Below are positions 1 through 6,865 of a stretch of 6,865 bases of DNA, one piece after another. Under the pieces are notes generated by a model. The model was not told the origin of the DNA. It did not search any database and worked only from the letters and a program-made list of their open reading frames with translations. The stretch lies in NCBI GenBank assembly GCA_946886875.1, contig CAMPJN010000203.1, positions 1 through 6,865 of the forward strand. Reading direction: 5' to 3'. Both the position numbers and the translations under genes were made by a program. Positions within the stretch are counted from its first letter, which is position 1, and each line of letters begins with the position of its first letter. This DNA comes from an uncultured Pseudomonas sp. (GTDB taxonomy: Bacteria; Pseudomonadota; Gammaproteobacteria; Pseudomonadales; Pseudomonadaceae).

Positions 1-1
1 T

Positions 2-376
2 TCAGGTATCAAAGGCGTTTTGAATCCAGTTCAGTTGCGGGGGGCGATTGCCGTCGGCATTGATGGCAATCACGTCAAAACGGCAGGGGTGCTGGGCCCA
101 ACGCGATTCCTTTTGTAGAAAGTACGTGGCCGCCAGGGTCAGTTTCTCCCGCTTGCGCGCGTCAACGCTTTCCAGGGCGCCGCCCCAGGCTCTGTGCCGG
201 CGGTAGCGAACTTCGACAAATACTACTGTATCGCGATCGAGCATGACCAGATCGAGCTCGCCGCGCCTGCAACTCCAGTTCTGCGCCAGCAGGCGCAGGC
301 CTTGCTGCTCCAGGTGCCGCCGGGCCAATGCCTCGGCGGCCGCGCCGCTGTCCTGGGTGCTGTCGCGCTCGATCAA
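2..376 (-). CDS. yraN: YraN / UPF0102 family nuclease-fold protein
   Basis: A 124-residue protein of the YraN (UPF0102) family, which has a Holliday-junction-resolvase-like endonuclease fold; its cellular role is not settled. Visible family features are the N-terminal helix with GAAAEALA (residues 11-18), the segment GLRLLAQNW (26-34), and the PD-(D/E)xK-like core. The core consists of GELD (39-42, acidic E40 and D42) and FVEVR (53-57, E55 with R57 in place of the common lysine). These are followed by VDARKREKL (71-79) and RFDVIAI (99-105). Length is normal and the stop TGA (4-2) is inside the window, so the gene is complete. The start is TTG: an in-frame TGA lies only four codons upstream (388-386), and no ATG or GTG occurs before the conserved helix. 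The TTG overlaps the lpoA stop by 4 nt (TTGA), so translation is probably coupled to lpoA. The family assignment is firm; the biochemical function is only inferred from the fold. Confidence 0.93.
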   Translation of the reverse strand: MIERDSTQDSGAAAEALARRHLEQQGLRLLAQNWSCRRGELDLVMLDRDTVVFVEVRYRRHRAWGGALESVDARKREKLTLAATYFLQKESRWAQHPCRFDVIAINADGNRPPQLNWIQNAFDT

Positions 377-2184
377 TTGAAATTGTCAGGCAGGCGTTGC
401 ACTTGGCCATTGCTGAACATCGCCCAGGGCAATTGCCGTTCGATGCGCTGGGCCGGGTTCAGACTCAGATTGCCGGACAGGCCATCGATCTGCGTGTCGG
501 GCAGCGCCTTGAGCTGAGTCAGGCGCGGGGCCAGGCTGAAGGCATCCGCGCCCATGGCGTAGAGCCGGCCCAGGCTACCGCCGGCTTGCGGCCATTGCTC
601 GCTAACTTGCTGGCGCAATGGTTCGTCGCTATTCAGCAACCATGGCGTTTCGCAGAACATGATGCCGTCCATGTCCTGGTACTGCGCCTGGCTGAGCGCG
701 CCGGTGAACAGGTGTGAAGTGGCATATACGGGAACGTCGCCGGCGTATTGGAAGGCCAGGGTCGGTTTGATCTGTTGCGCCTGCTGCGGAGTCGCGGCAA
801 GGAAGATGAAGTCCACGTCCTGGCGACGCGCGGGCTGGCTGGCCACGCTGACGCCCAGAGTGTTCTTCAGGCGCTTGGTGCGCGCTTCGCTCTCGCGCAG
901 TTGAAACAGGTTGGCGATCTGCTTGGCCAGTTCGACCGGTTCGTCGACGTGCTCGGCGGCGATCAGGGTGCCGCCTTGGGCTTGCCAGCTTTGCCGGAAT
1001 GCTTCCAAAACCCGGTCGCCCCATTCGCCGCGCGGCACCAGGGCGACAGCCCTGCGCATGCCGTCGGCCCAGGCGCGGCGCGCCACTTCTCGGGCTTCGT
1101 CTTCGGCGGCGAGGCCGAATTGGAACAGTTGCGGCGGACCTTCCTGGCCCACTTCGCTGTAGTTCAGGGCCAGGGTGGTGATTGGTAGCTGTTCGAGGTC
1201 GCTGAGTTGCTTGACCAGTGGCTTTTCCAGTGGGCCGATGACCAGTTGCACGCCTGCCGCCTGGGCTTGGCGATAAAACTCGTCGAGCGAGGATAAGCTC
1301 GAACTGTCGTAGAACTGAATGTTCGGCGGGTTCTGGCCGCTCTGTTGCGCTTGGTAATGGGCGGCGAGAAAGCCGTCGCGCAGGGCGCGCGCCACTGCGG
1401 CCAGCTGGCCTTCCTGCGGCAGCAGCAGAGCGATTTCGCTAAGTGGCTGGCTGGCTAAGGCTTGCAGTTTGCCGAGCATTTGCGGCAGCTGTCGTGCGGC
1501 CGGGTGATCGGGATGCTGCGCACGCCAGGTGTCGATGGCCGCCTGCTGCTGTTCCAGAGTGCCGGCAGTCTTGGTACTGCGGGCCAGTGCCAACCAGCCG
1601 GCCATATCGCTACCGGAGCTGTTCTGTAGTTGTTCGAGGGGCAGGCTGGCGACGAGCTTCCAAATGGTTTCGTGGTTGTCTTGAGCGGCTTCGCCGCTCA
1701 GCAGCGGAGCAATAAATACCCGTTCGCGTGCGGCGTCGAAGATTTTCCCGTCGGCTTGCAGGGCGATGGCACGGGTCAGCTGCGTGCGCACCTGCTGCTC
1801 CACGGGTAGTTCGCCGAGGCGTTCGAGGCTGGGGTGGCTGAGGGCGCGCAAGGCGGCCTGGGGGTTGTCGCGGGCCAGCGCCAGCTCGGCAATAAGAGTG
1901 CTGGCATAAACCTGCTGTGCGGGTTTCAGGCTGTCGATCTGCACCTGCTCGAGGATGCGCGTGGCCCGGCCGATATCATTCTGCCGATAGGCCTGGTCGG
2001 CGGCTGATAGGCGCAGCAGGGCGGCTCGTTCTGGCTGACTCTCGCCGGCTTGTTGCAGCATCTGTTCGATGCTGGCCTGAGGCGTGCGGGGCAGTTCGCC
2101 GAGGTTGGATGAGGGAGAGCTGGCGCAGGCGGCGAGTAGGCCGGTAAGGCAAAGCACGAAAAGTGGGCGCGTGCGGACGATCAT
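373..2184 (-). CDS. lpoA: LpoA-type outer-membrane lipoprotein, activator of a penicillin-binding protein
   Basis: A 603-residue lipoprotein of the LpoA (YraM) family. LpoA reaches from the outer membrane through the peptidoglycan to activate the bifunctional synthase PBP1A. The N-terminus is a lipoprotein signal: basic start, hydrophobic stretch, and lipobox LAAC with the lipidated Cys at residue 20. Ala and Ser follow, with no Asp at +2, so outer-membrane sorting is expected. Residues from about 30 to 245 are Ala/Leu/Gln-rich helices, as in the TPR-like N-domain. From about 249 the protein reads as a periplasmic-binding-protein-like domain: IALLLP (251-256), VIGPLEKPLV (315-324), VALVPRGEWGD (380-390) and DGLSGNLSLN (567-576). 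It is shorter than the E. coli protein (about 680) and close to the usual Pseudomonas length. ATG at 2184-2182 is preceded by AGGAT seven bases upstream. Gene order lpoA-yraN, divergent from rsmI, matches the conserved yraL-yraM-yraN neighbourhood. The function is known from family members and inferred here. Confidence 0.93.
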   Translation of the reverse strand: MIVRTRPLFVLCLTGLLAACASSPSSNLGELPRTPQASIEQMLQQAGESQPERAALLRLSAADQAYRQNDIGRATRILEQVQIDSLKPAQQVYASTLIAELALARDNPQAALRALSHPSLERLGELPVEQQVRTQLTRAIALQADGKIFDAARERVFIAPLLSGEAAQDNHETIWKLVASLPLEQLQNSSGSDMAGWLALARSTKTAGTLEQQQAAIDTWRAQHPDHPAARQLPQMLGKLQALASQPLSEIALLLPQEGQLAAVARALRDGFLAAHYQAQQSGQNPPNIQFYDSSSLSSLDEFYRQAQAAGVQLVIGPLEKPLVKQLSDLEQLPITTLALNYSEVGQEGPPQLFQFGLAAEDEAREVARRAWADGMRRAVALVPRGEWGDRVLEAFRQSWQAQGGTLIAAEHVDEPVELAKQIANLFQLRESEARTKRLKNTLGVSVASQPARRQDVDFIFLAATPQQAQQIKPTLAFQYAGDVPVYATSHLFTGALSQAQYQDMDGIMFCETPWLLNSDEPLRQQVSEQWPQAGGSLGRLYAMGADAFSLAPRLTQLKALPDTQIDGLSGNLSLNPAQRIERQLPWAMFSNGQVQRLPDNFN

Positions 2185-2191
2185 GTAAGCG

Positions 2192-2196
2192 ATCCT
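2192..2196 (-). promoter_or_regulatory. Ribosome binding site of lpoA
   Basis: AGGAT on the minus strand lies 7 nt before the lpoA ATG. It supports the start that gives the complete lipoprotein signal peptide. Confidence 0.6.
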
Positions 2197-2219
2197 GATA
2201 CTTGATCAAATGAGCGGGA

Positions 2220-2225
2220 ATTGTA
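2220..2225 (-). promoter_or_regulatory. Putative -10 box of the lpoA-yraN promoter
   Basis: TACAAT on the minus strand matches the sigma70 -10 consensus in five of six positions. It would start a transcript near 2213, giving a leader of about 28 nt before the lpoA ATG. No convincing -35 hexamer stands at 16-18 bp upstream (the 17-bp position reads CGCGCC). The call therefore rests on the -10 box and its position in the divergent intergenic region. Confidence 0.4.
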
Positions 2226-2388
2226 CCCCGTGGCCAAGCGCCGGCGCGATGTTGAAGGCCAAGAACCTGTTCACGCTTTGCCGTGTTGGTGTTGCGGTGT
2301 GAAATAAAGGCACTGATTAGGCTGTTCGTTACGCGTTTCGCGCCGGAATTTGCCCCCAGCCTGCACGCGCTGCGATCGTGAGACCGGC

Positions 2389-2394
2389 TACAAT
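2389..2394 (+). promoter_or_regulatory. Putative -10 box of the rsmI promoter
   Basis: TACAAT on the plus strand lies 30 nt before the chosen rsmI GTG, so a transcript would start near 2401 with a leader of about 24 nt. No recognisable -35 hexamer is present at the usual distance (2366-2371 reads CGCGCT). The position also argues against the longer reading frame beginning at 2350, because its start codon would lie upstream of this promoter. Confidence 0.4.
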
Positions 2395-2412
2395 GCGCGC
2401 TTTGCATATTCA

Positions 2413-2417
2413 AGAGG
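2413..2417 (+). promoter_or_regulatory. Ribosome binding site deciding the rsmI start
   Basis: AGAGG lies 7 nt before the GTG at 2425. It selects that GTG over the in-frame ATG at 2350, which would add 25 residues with no family resemblance. Confidence 0.7.
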
Positions 2418-2424
2418 CATTGCT

Positions 2425-3297
2425 GTGACCGCTTCCGGTGCTCCGAATTCTGCCCCCGGCACGCTCTATGTAGTGGCCACGCCTATCGGCAACCTCGATG
2501 ACATCAGTGCGCGCGCCTTGAATGTGCTGCGCGATGTCGCCTTGATCGCCGCAGAGGACACCCGCCACTCGGCGCGTTTGATGCAGCACTTCGGCATTGG
2601 TACGCCGCTGGCGGCCTGTCACGAGCATAACGAGCGCGATCAGGGTGGGCGCTTTCTCGCGCGTTTGCAGGCTGGCGATGATGTGGCGCTGATCTCCGAC
2701 GCCGGTACCCCGCTGATTTCCGATCCGGGCTATCATCTGGTGCGTCAGGCGCGGGCCGCCGGTATCGCGGTGGTGCCGGTGCCGGGTGCCTGCGCGCTGA
2801 TAGCTGCTTTGTCGGCAGCGGGTTTGCCGTCCGATCGATTTATTTTCGAAGGCTTCCTGCCGGCCAAGGCCGTGGGGCGTCGCGCGCGCTTGGAGCAGGT
2901 CAGGGAGGAGCCGCGCACGCTGATCTTCTATGAGGCGCCGCACCGTATCCTCGAGTGTCTGGAAGATATGCGGGCGGTGTTCGGTGATCAGCGCCCGGCA
3001 TTATTGGCTCGTGAAATCAGCAAGACCTTCGAGACCCTCAAGGGCCTACCGCTGGCTGAGTTGAGCGCCTGGGTGGCAGCGGACAGCAACCAGCAGCGCG
3101 GCGAATGCGTGGTCTTGGTGGCTGGCTGGCAGGCGCCGGAAGGCGAGGCGGCGGTGAGTGCCGAAGCGCTGCGGGTACTCGATCTGCTGCTGCAGGACCT
3201 GCCGCTCAAACGCGCGGCGGCGCTGGCGGCGGAGATCACTGGGGTGCGCAAGAACTTGCTCTATCAGGTCGCGTTGGAGAGGCAAAAGGACGCCTGA
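2425..3297 (+). CDS. rsmI: 16S rRNA (cytidine-1402 2'-O)-methyltransferase RsmI
   Basis: A 290-residue SAM-dependent methyltransferase of the tetrapyrrole-methylase fold. RsmI methylates the ribose 2'-O of C1402 in the decoding centre of 16S rRNA. Family motifs seen in order are [12 protein letters not shown] (17-28), AAEDTRHS (42-49), HEHNE (66-70), the glycine-rich [12 protein letters not shown] (91-102), [18 protein letters not shown] (117-134), FEGFLPAK (141-148), FYEAPHR (168-174), [10 protein letters not shown] (194-203) and [10 protein letters not shown] (225-234). A C-terminal helical segment around [15 protein letters not shown] (259-273) resembles the helix-turn-helix-like tail of the family. 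Length matches the E. coli protein (286). The start is GTG at 2425, chosen for the AGAGG seven bases upstream and because the protein then begins just before the conserved core. It is divergent from lpoA, as yraL is from yraM in enterobacteria. The TGA stop at 3295-3297 is 94 nt before rnpB. Confidence 0.96.
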   Translation: MTASGAPNSAPGTLYVVATPIGNLDDISARALNVLRDVALIAAEDTRHSARLMQHFGIGTPLAACHEHNERDQGGRFLARLQAGDDVALISDAGTPLISDPGYHLVRQARAAGIAVVPVPGACALIAALSAAGLPSDRFIFEGFLPAKAVGRRARLEQVREEPRTLIFYEAPHRILECLEDMRAVFGDQRPALLAREISKTFETLKGLPLAELSAWVAADSNQQRGECVVLVAGWQAPEGEAAVSAEALRVLDLLLQDLPLKRAAALAAEITGVRKNLLYQVALERQKDA

Positions 3298-3355
3298 CAG
3301 GCTGTTTCTAGCGCCGCATAACTGAACGCAGTAGTTTTCACTCCGCCTGTTGAGC

Positions 3356-3384
3356 TTGTTCTTCACGGGCCGTGCCGTTACCCT
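3356..3384 (+). promoter_or_regulatory. Probable rnpB promoter (TTGTTC-N17-TACCCT)
   Basis: TTGTTC (3356-3361) and TACCCT (3379-3384) are separated by exactly 17 nt, and the RNA 5' end expected from the P1 helix (3392) lies 8 nt past the -10 box. Each hexamer keeps three consensus bases (TTG of the -35; T, A and final T of the -10). The gap between -10 and start is GC-rich (TGCCGGC), a feature of stringently controlled stable-RNA promoters. The spacing is seen directly; the stringent-control reading is inference. Confidence 0.55.
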
Positions 3385-3391
3385 TGCCGGC

Positions 3392-3754
3392 GGAGAGTCG
3401 ATCGGACAGTCGCTGCCGTGTTTCGTTCTGCGGGACGCGGGGGAGGAAAGTCCGGGCTCCATAGGGCGGAGTGCCAGGTAACGCCTGGGGGGCGTGAGCC
3501 TACGGAAAGTGCCACAGAAAATAACCGCCTAAGCGCTTCGGCGCCGGTAAGGGTGAAAAGGTGCGGTAAGAGCGCACCGCGCGACTGGTAACAGTTCGTG
3601 GCTAGGCAAACCCCACTCGGAGCAAGACCAAATAGGGTTCCATTGGCGTGGCCCGCGCTGGAACCGGGTAGGTTGCTAAAGGCGTGCAGTGATGTACGTC
3701 GTAGAGGAATGACTGTTCTCGACAGAACCCGGCTTACAGATCGGCTCTCCACCT
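3392..3754 (+). ncRNA. rnpB: RNase P RNA, bacterial type A
   Basis: The catalytic RNA of RNase P, which removes 5' leaders from precursor tRNAs together with the protein RnpA. The closing helix P1 is formed by GGAGAGTCGAT (3392-3402) and ATCGGCTCTCC (3740-3750), with one G-U pair. Universal elements are present: GAGGAAAGTCCGGGCT (3443-3458) and its partner ACAGAACCCGGCTTA (3723-3737), which form the P4 core; ACAGAAAATA (3514-3523); GCAAACCCC (3606-3614); GAGCAAGACCAAATAGGG (3620-3637); and the L15 substrate-CCA region around GAACCGGGTAGGTTGCT (3661-3677). Hairpins fit the type A fold: CGTGTTTC / GGGACGCG (3417-3424 with 3432-3439, several G-U pairs, P3 position) and GGTGCG / CGCACC (3560-3565 with 3573-3578, P12 position). 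Apart from the P3 arm and a few loops it closely resembles Pseudomonas RNase P RNA as I recall it. The ends are set by P1 and the trailing ACCT and may be off by a few bases. Confidence 0.97.
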
Positions 3755-3956
3755 TTCTTCTGTGATCCGCTTCACTTTCATCCCCCGCTTTCTAATACCG
3801 AAAAAATCTTACTCTTAACAAATCACTTTAAGTTCGAAGTGTAGCCTCTTGTGCTTCTTCGCTTTGCCCGGTCAATACCCTCCCTGTTTGTCGTTTCTTC
3901 TTCCGCAAATAACGCTAAATCTCCGTTCTATAAGGGTTTTTCCCACTTGGGGCGCC
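3755..3956. other. Low-GC, pyrimidine-rich spacer between rnpB and the mraZ promoter
   Basis: This is the main part of a roughly 300-nt stretch without protein genes. Hand counting 3751-3950 gives 86 G+C of 200 (43%) and 133 pyrimidines of 200 on the plus strand, while the flanking genes are visibly GC-rich. I see no gene with a ribosome binding site and no tRNA. There is also no strong GC hairpin followed by a T run that would be a clear rnpB terminator. Weak structures are CACTT/AAGTG (3824-3828 with 3837-3841) and GGGTTTTTCCC (3934-3944). It may hold 3' trailer sequence of rnpB and upstream DNA of the mraZ promoter. Confidence 0.5.
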
Positions 3957-3986
3957 TTGACGGTGGGGTGTGTGCGTTCCTATAGT
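3957..3986 (+). promoter_or_regulatory. dcw cluster promoter upstream of mraZ (TTGACG-N18-TATAGT)
   Basis: TTGACG (3957-3962) matches five of six -35 consensus bases and TATAGT (3981-3986) five of six -10 bases, with an 18-bp spacer. It is the best sigma70-type promoter in the window. Transcription should begin near 3993, giving a leader of about 69 nt before the mraZ GTG. It corresponds in position to the Pmra promoter of the E. coli dcw cluster, which drives many of the downstream division and wall genes. Confidence 0.8.
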
Positions 3987-4030
3987 GTGCGCGAGTGGTA
4001 AGAAGTGGCATGAAGTGGGTTTTTTTGGGC
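3981..4030 (+). promoter_or_regulatory. MraZ operator: direct repeats with 10-bp period
   Basis: Five consecutive 10-bp units can be lined up: TATAGTGTGC, GCGAGTGGTA, AGAAGTGGCA, TGAAGTGGGT and TTTTTTGGGC. TGG begins at 3996, 4006, 4016 and 4026, and AGTG at 3984, 3994, 4004 and 4014. MraZ is known to bind TGGGN repeats separated by 5 nt in E. coli, and similar AAAGTG-type repeats in mollicutes, so period and core fit. The first, degenerate unit lies on the -10 box and the rest run into the leader, as expected for autorepression. The repeats are seen directly; MraZ binding is inferred. Confidence 0.8.
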
Positions 4031-4046
4031 ATGGACAGCTAATAAA

Positions 4047-4052
4047 AGGGGA
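4047..4052 (+). promoter_or_regulatory. Ribosome binding site of mraZ
   Basis: AGGGGA lies 9 nt before the GTG at 4062. It supports GTG as the mraZ start, giving the conserved N-terminus MFRGAN. Confidence 0.65.
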
Positions 4053-4061
4053 AGCGCGGTC

Positions 4062-4517
4062 GTGTTTCGCGGAGCTAATGCCATAAGTCTCGACGCCAAA
4101 GGGCGCCTCGCGATGCCGAGTCGGTATCGTGACGAGCTCGTTTCGCGTTGTGCCGGCCAGCTTATCGTCACCATCGATGCCATTGACCCCTGTTTGTGTG
4201 TCTACCCATTAGCCGAATGGGAGCTGATCGAAGCCAAATTACGCGAGCTGGCGTCCTTTCGTGAAGAAAACCGCCGTTTGCAGCGTTTGTTGATAGGTAA
4301 CGCCGTCGACCTTGAGCTGGATGCCAGTGGTCGCTTCCTGGTTCCGCCGCGTCTGCGCGAGTACGCCAAGTTGGATAAGCGCGCGATGTTGGTCGGCCAA
4401 CTCAATAAATTTCAATTGTGGGATGAAGATGCCTGGAATGCTGTGGCCGACGCCGATCTGGCCGCCATCAAGCAGCCTGGCGCCTTGTCCGACGACCTAC
4501 GTGATCTGATCCTGTGA
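4062..4517 (+). CDS. mraZ: MraZ, transcriptional regulator of the division and cell wall cluster
   Basis: A 151-residue AbrB/SpoVT-like double-domain DNA-binding protein that represses its own dcw promoter in E. coli. The two pseudo-symmetric halves each carry the family signature DxxGRxxx[10 protein letters not shown] (residues 11-19) followed by SRYRDEL, and DASGRFLVP (87-95) followed by PRLREYA. Between them lies the acidic/basic linker [14 protein letters not shown]. MraZ proteins form ring-shaped oligomers whose repeated subunits can meet direct repeats with 10-bp period, exactly the pattern seen just upstream. The start is GTG at 4062, with AGGGGA nine bases before it and the canonical N-terminus [10 protein letters not shown]. 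Length and sequence look ordinary for Pseudomonas. The stop TGA (4515-4517) overlaps the rsmH GTG by 4 nt. It is the first gene of the mraZ-rsmH-ftsL-ftsI unit. Confidence 0.97.
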   Translation: MFRGANAISLDAKGRLAMPSRYRDELVSRCAGQLIVTIDAIDPCLCVYPLAEWELIEAKLRELASFREENRRLQRLLIGNAVDLELDASGRFLVPPRLREYAKLDKRAMLVGQLNKFQLWDEDAWNAVADADLAAIKQPGALSDDLRDLIL

Positions 4518-5457
4518 CTATGACCGGTAGCTTTCGCCATATAACCGTGCTGCTCGATGAAGCCGTTGAAGGCCTCGACGTGCGGCCCGATGGCCGCTAT
4601 CTGGACGGCACCTTCGGCCGCGGCGGGCATAGCCGGCTGATACTGCAGAAACTCGGGCCAGACGGTCACTTGCTGGGATTCGATAAAGATCCCTTAGCGA
4701 TTGCGACGGGGAATGCGCTAGCGGCCGAAGACGGCCGCTTTGTCGTTGTGCAGCGTAGTTTTGCGGAACTTGGCGAGGAAGTCGCTGTCCGCGGTTTAGC
4801 TGGCAAGGTCAGCGGCATTCTGCTCGACCTGGGCGTGTCCTCGCCGCAGTTGGACGATGCCGCGCGCGGTTTCAGTTTTCTCAACGACGGTCCGTTGGAT
4901 ATGCGTATGGATCCGAGTCGTGGGCTCAGTGCGGCGCAGTGGATCGCTAGCGCCCCCGAGGAGGAAATTGCCCGGGTTTTCAAAGAGTACGGCGAGGAAC
5001 GTTTTGCCAAGCGGATGGCTCGTGCCGTTGTTCTGCGCCGCGCCGAGCAACCGTTCGAGCGCACCGCCGATTTGGCCCAGGTGCTGACTGTCGCCAACCC
5101 AGCCTGGGAAAAGGGCAAGAATCCCGCGACCCGCGCCTTTCAGGGGCTGCGCATCTATATCAACAACGAACTCGGCGACCTGGAACTCGGCCTGGATGCC
5201 GCCCTGGAGGCGCTCGAAGTGGGTGGCCGGTTGGTGGTGATCAGCTTCCACTCCCTGGAAGACCGCATCGTCAAACAGTTCATGCGCAAGCACGCCAAGG
5301 GCGAGCAGGACAAGTTGCCGCGCGACTTGCCGATCATTCCGAAAGCCTTCGAGCCGCGACTGAAGCTGATCGGCAAGCCGCAATTCGCCTCTGAGGCGGA
5401 GCTTGCGGCCAACCCGCGTTCGCGCAGCGCGGTAATGCGGGTTGCGGAGAAAGTGCG

Positions 5458-5461
<4 letters not shown>
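4514..5461 (+). CDS. rsmH: 16S rRNA (cytosine-1402 N4)-methyltransferase RsmH (MraW)
   Basis: A 315-residue class I SAM-dependent methyltransferase that adds a methyl to N4 of C1402 of 16S rRNA, the same nucleotide RsmI modifies. Family signatures seen are [10 protein letters not shown] (9-18), the SAM-binding [12 protein letters not shown] (29-40), GFDKDP (55-60), [14 protein letters not shown] (101-114), GFSF (119-122) with MRMDP (130-134), [18 protein letters not shown] (203-220), [13 protein letters not shown] (242-254) and the C-terminal RSRSAVMR (302-309). Length is typical. The start is taken as GTG at 4514, which overlaps the mraZ stop (GTGA) and gives an N-terminus [10 protein letters not shown] like other Pseudomonas proteins. 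An ATG two codons later (4520) is the only close alternative. No good ribosome binding site precedes either, so coupled translation from mraZ is likely. The stop overlaps the ftsL ATG by 4 nt. Confidence 0.96.
5446..5449 (+). promoter_or_regulatory. Ribosome binding site of ftsL
   Basis: GGAG inside the end of rsmH lies 8 nt before the ftsL ATG. It supports the start that overlaps the rsmH stop. Confidence 0.55.

Positions 5462-6865
<1,404 letters not shown>

Noticed and set aside
2202..2209. TTGATCAA as an Anr/FNR site
   Set aside because: The FNR/Anr box needs TTGAT and ATCAA separated by four bases; here the half-sites overlap.
2270..2303. TTCAC/GTGAA inverted repeat in the lpoA-rsmI intergenic region
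   Set aside because: Five-base arms 24 bases apart are expected by chance.
1976..2413. 145-codon minus-strand frame spanning the lpoA start and the divergent region
   Set aside because: It overlaps the lpoA signal peptide in another frame and would cross the promoter region of both genes; the composition is arginine/serine-rich, as in shifted frames.
2350..2424. N-terminal extension of rsmI from ATG 2350
   Set aside because: The 25 added residues show no family similarity, the start would lie upstream of the likely promoter, and GTG 2425 has a clear ribosome binding site.
3292..3302. Inverted repeat GCCTGACAGGC at the end of rsmI as a terminator
   Set aside because: A one-base centre leaves only a three-pair stem with a five-base loop, and no T run follows.
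3378..3752. 124-codon minus-strand frame covering the RNase P RNA gene
   Set aside because: The region is fully explained by rnpB structure on the plus strand; the frame is accidental.
4796..5383. 195-codon open frame on the minus strand opposite rsmH
   Set aside because: Shadow of the rsmH coding frame; the RsmH motifs on the plus strand are unambiguous.

Overview
The window is a stretch of core chromosome from a gammaproteobacterium, almost certainly Pseudomonas or a very close relative. The MraZ, FtsL, RsmH and FtsI proteins and the RNase P RNA read like their Pseudomonas counterparts. The order yraN-lpoA / rsmI-rnpB-mraZ-rsmH-ftsL-ftsI is the one I know from that genus. This assignment rests on recall and motif reading, not on a database search.

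Layout. On the minus strand, 2184 to 2 carries lpoA (an outer-membrane lipoprotein that activates a peptidoglycan synthase) and yraN (a small nuclease-fold protein), overlapping by 4 nt. A divergent intergenic region at 2185-2424 holds a TACAAT -10-like box for each direction. On the plus strand, 2425-3297 is rsmI (16S rRNA 2'-O-methyltransferase), and 3392-3754 is rnpB (RNase P RNA) with its own promoter just upstream. A pyrimidine-rich, low-GC spacer of about 200 nt (about 43% GC by hand count) follows. At 3957-3986 lies a strong sigma70-type promoter (TTGACG-N18-TATAGT). It runs into a 10-bp-period array of AGTGG/TGGG units at 3981-4030 that matches the MraZ operator pattern. The start of the dcw (division and cell wall) cluster follows: mraZ, rsmH, ftsL and ftsI. 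Each gene overlaps the next by exactly 4 nt, and ftsI is cut by the window end after 372 codons.

How the genes work together. mraZ, rsmH, ftsL and ftsI form one translationally linked unit under an apparently MraZ-autoregulated promoter. FtsL and FtsI belong to the septal peptidoglycan machinery, and LpoA serves an elongation/repair peptidoglycan synthase. RsmI and RsmH, on either side of rnpB, methylate the same 16S rRNA nucleotide (C1402: ribose 2'-O and base N4).

There is no sign of mobile DNA, CRISPR, tRNA, toxin-antitoxin or defence genes, and I found no undescribed system. The items most worth a second look are regulatory: the MraZ-type operator overlapping the -10 box, the rnpB promoter with a GC-rich discriminator, and the unexplained pyrimidine-rich spacer after rnpB.
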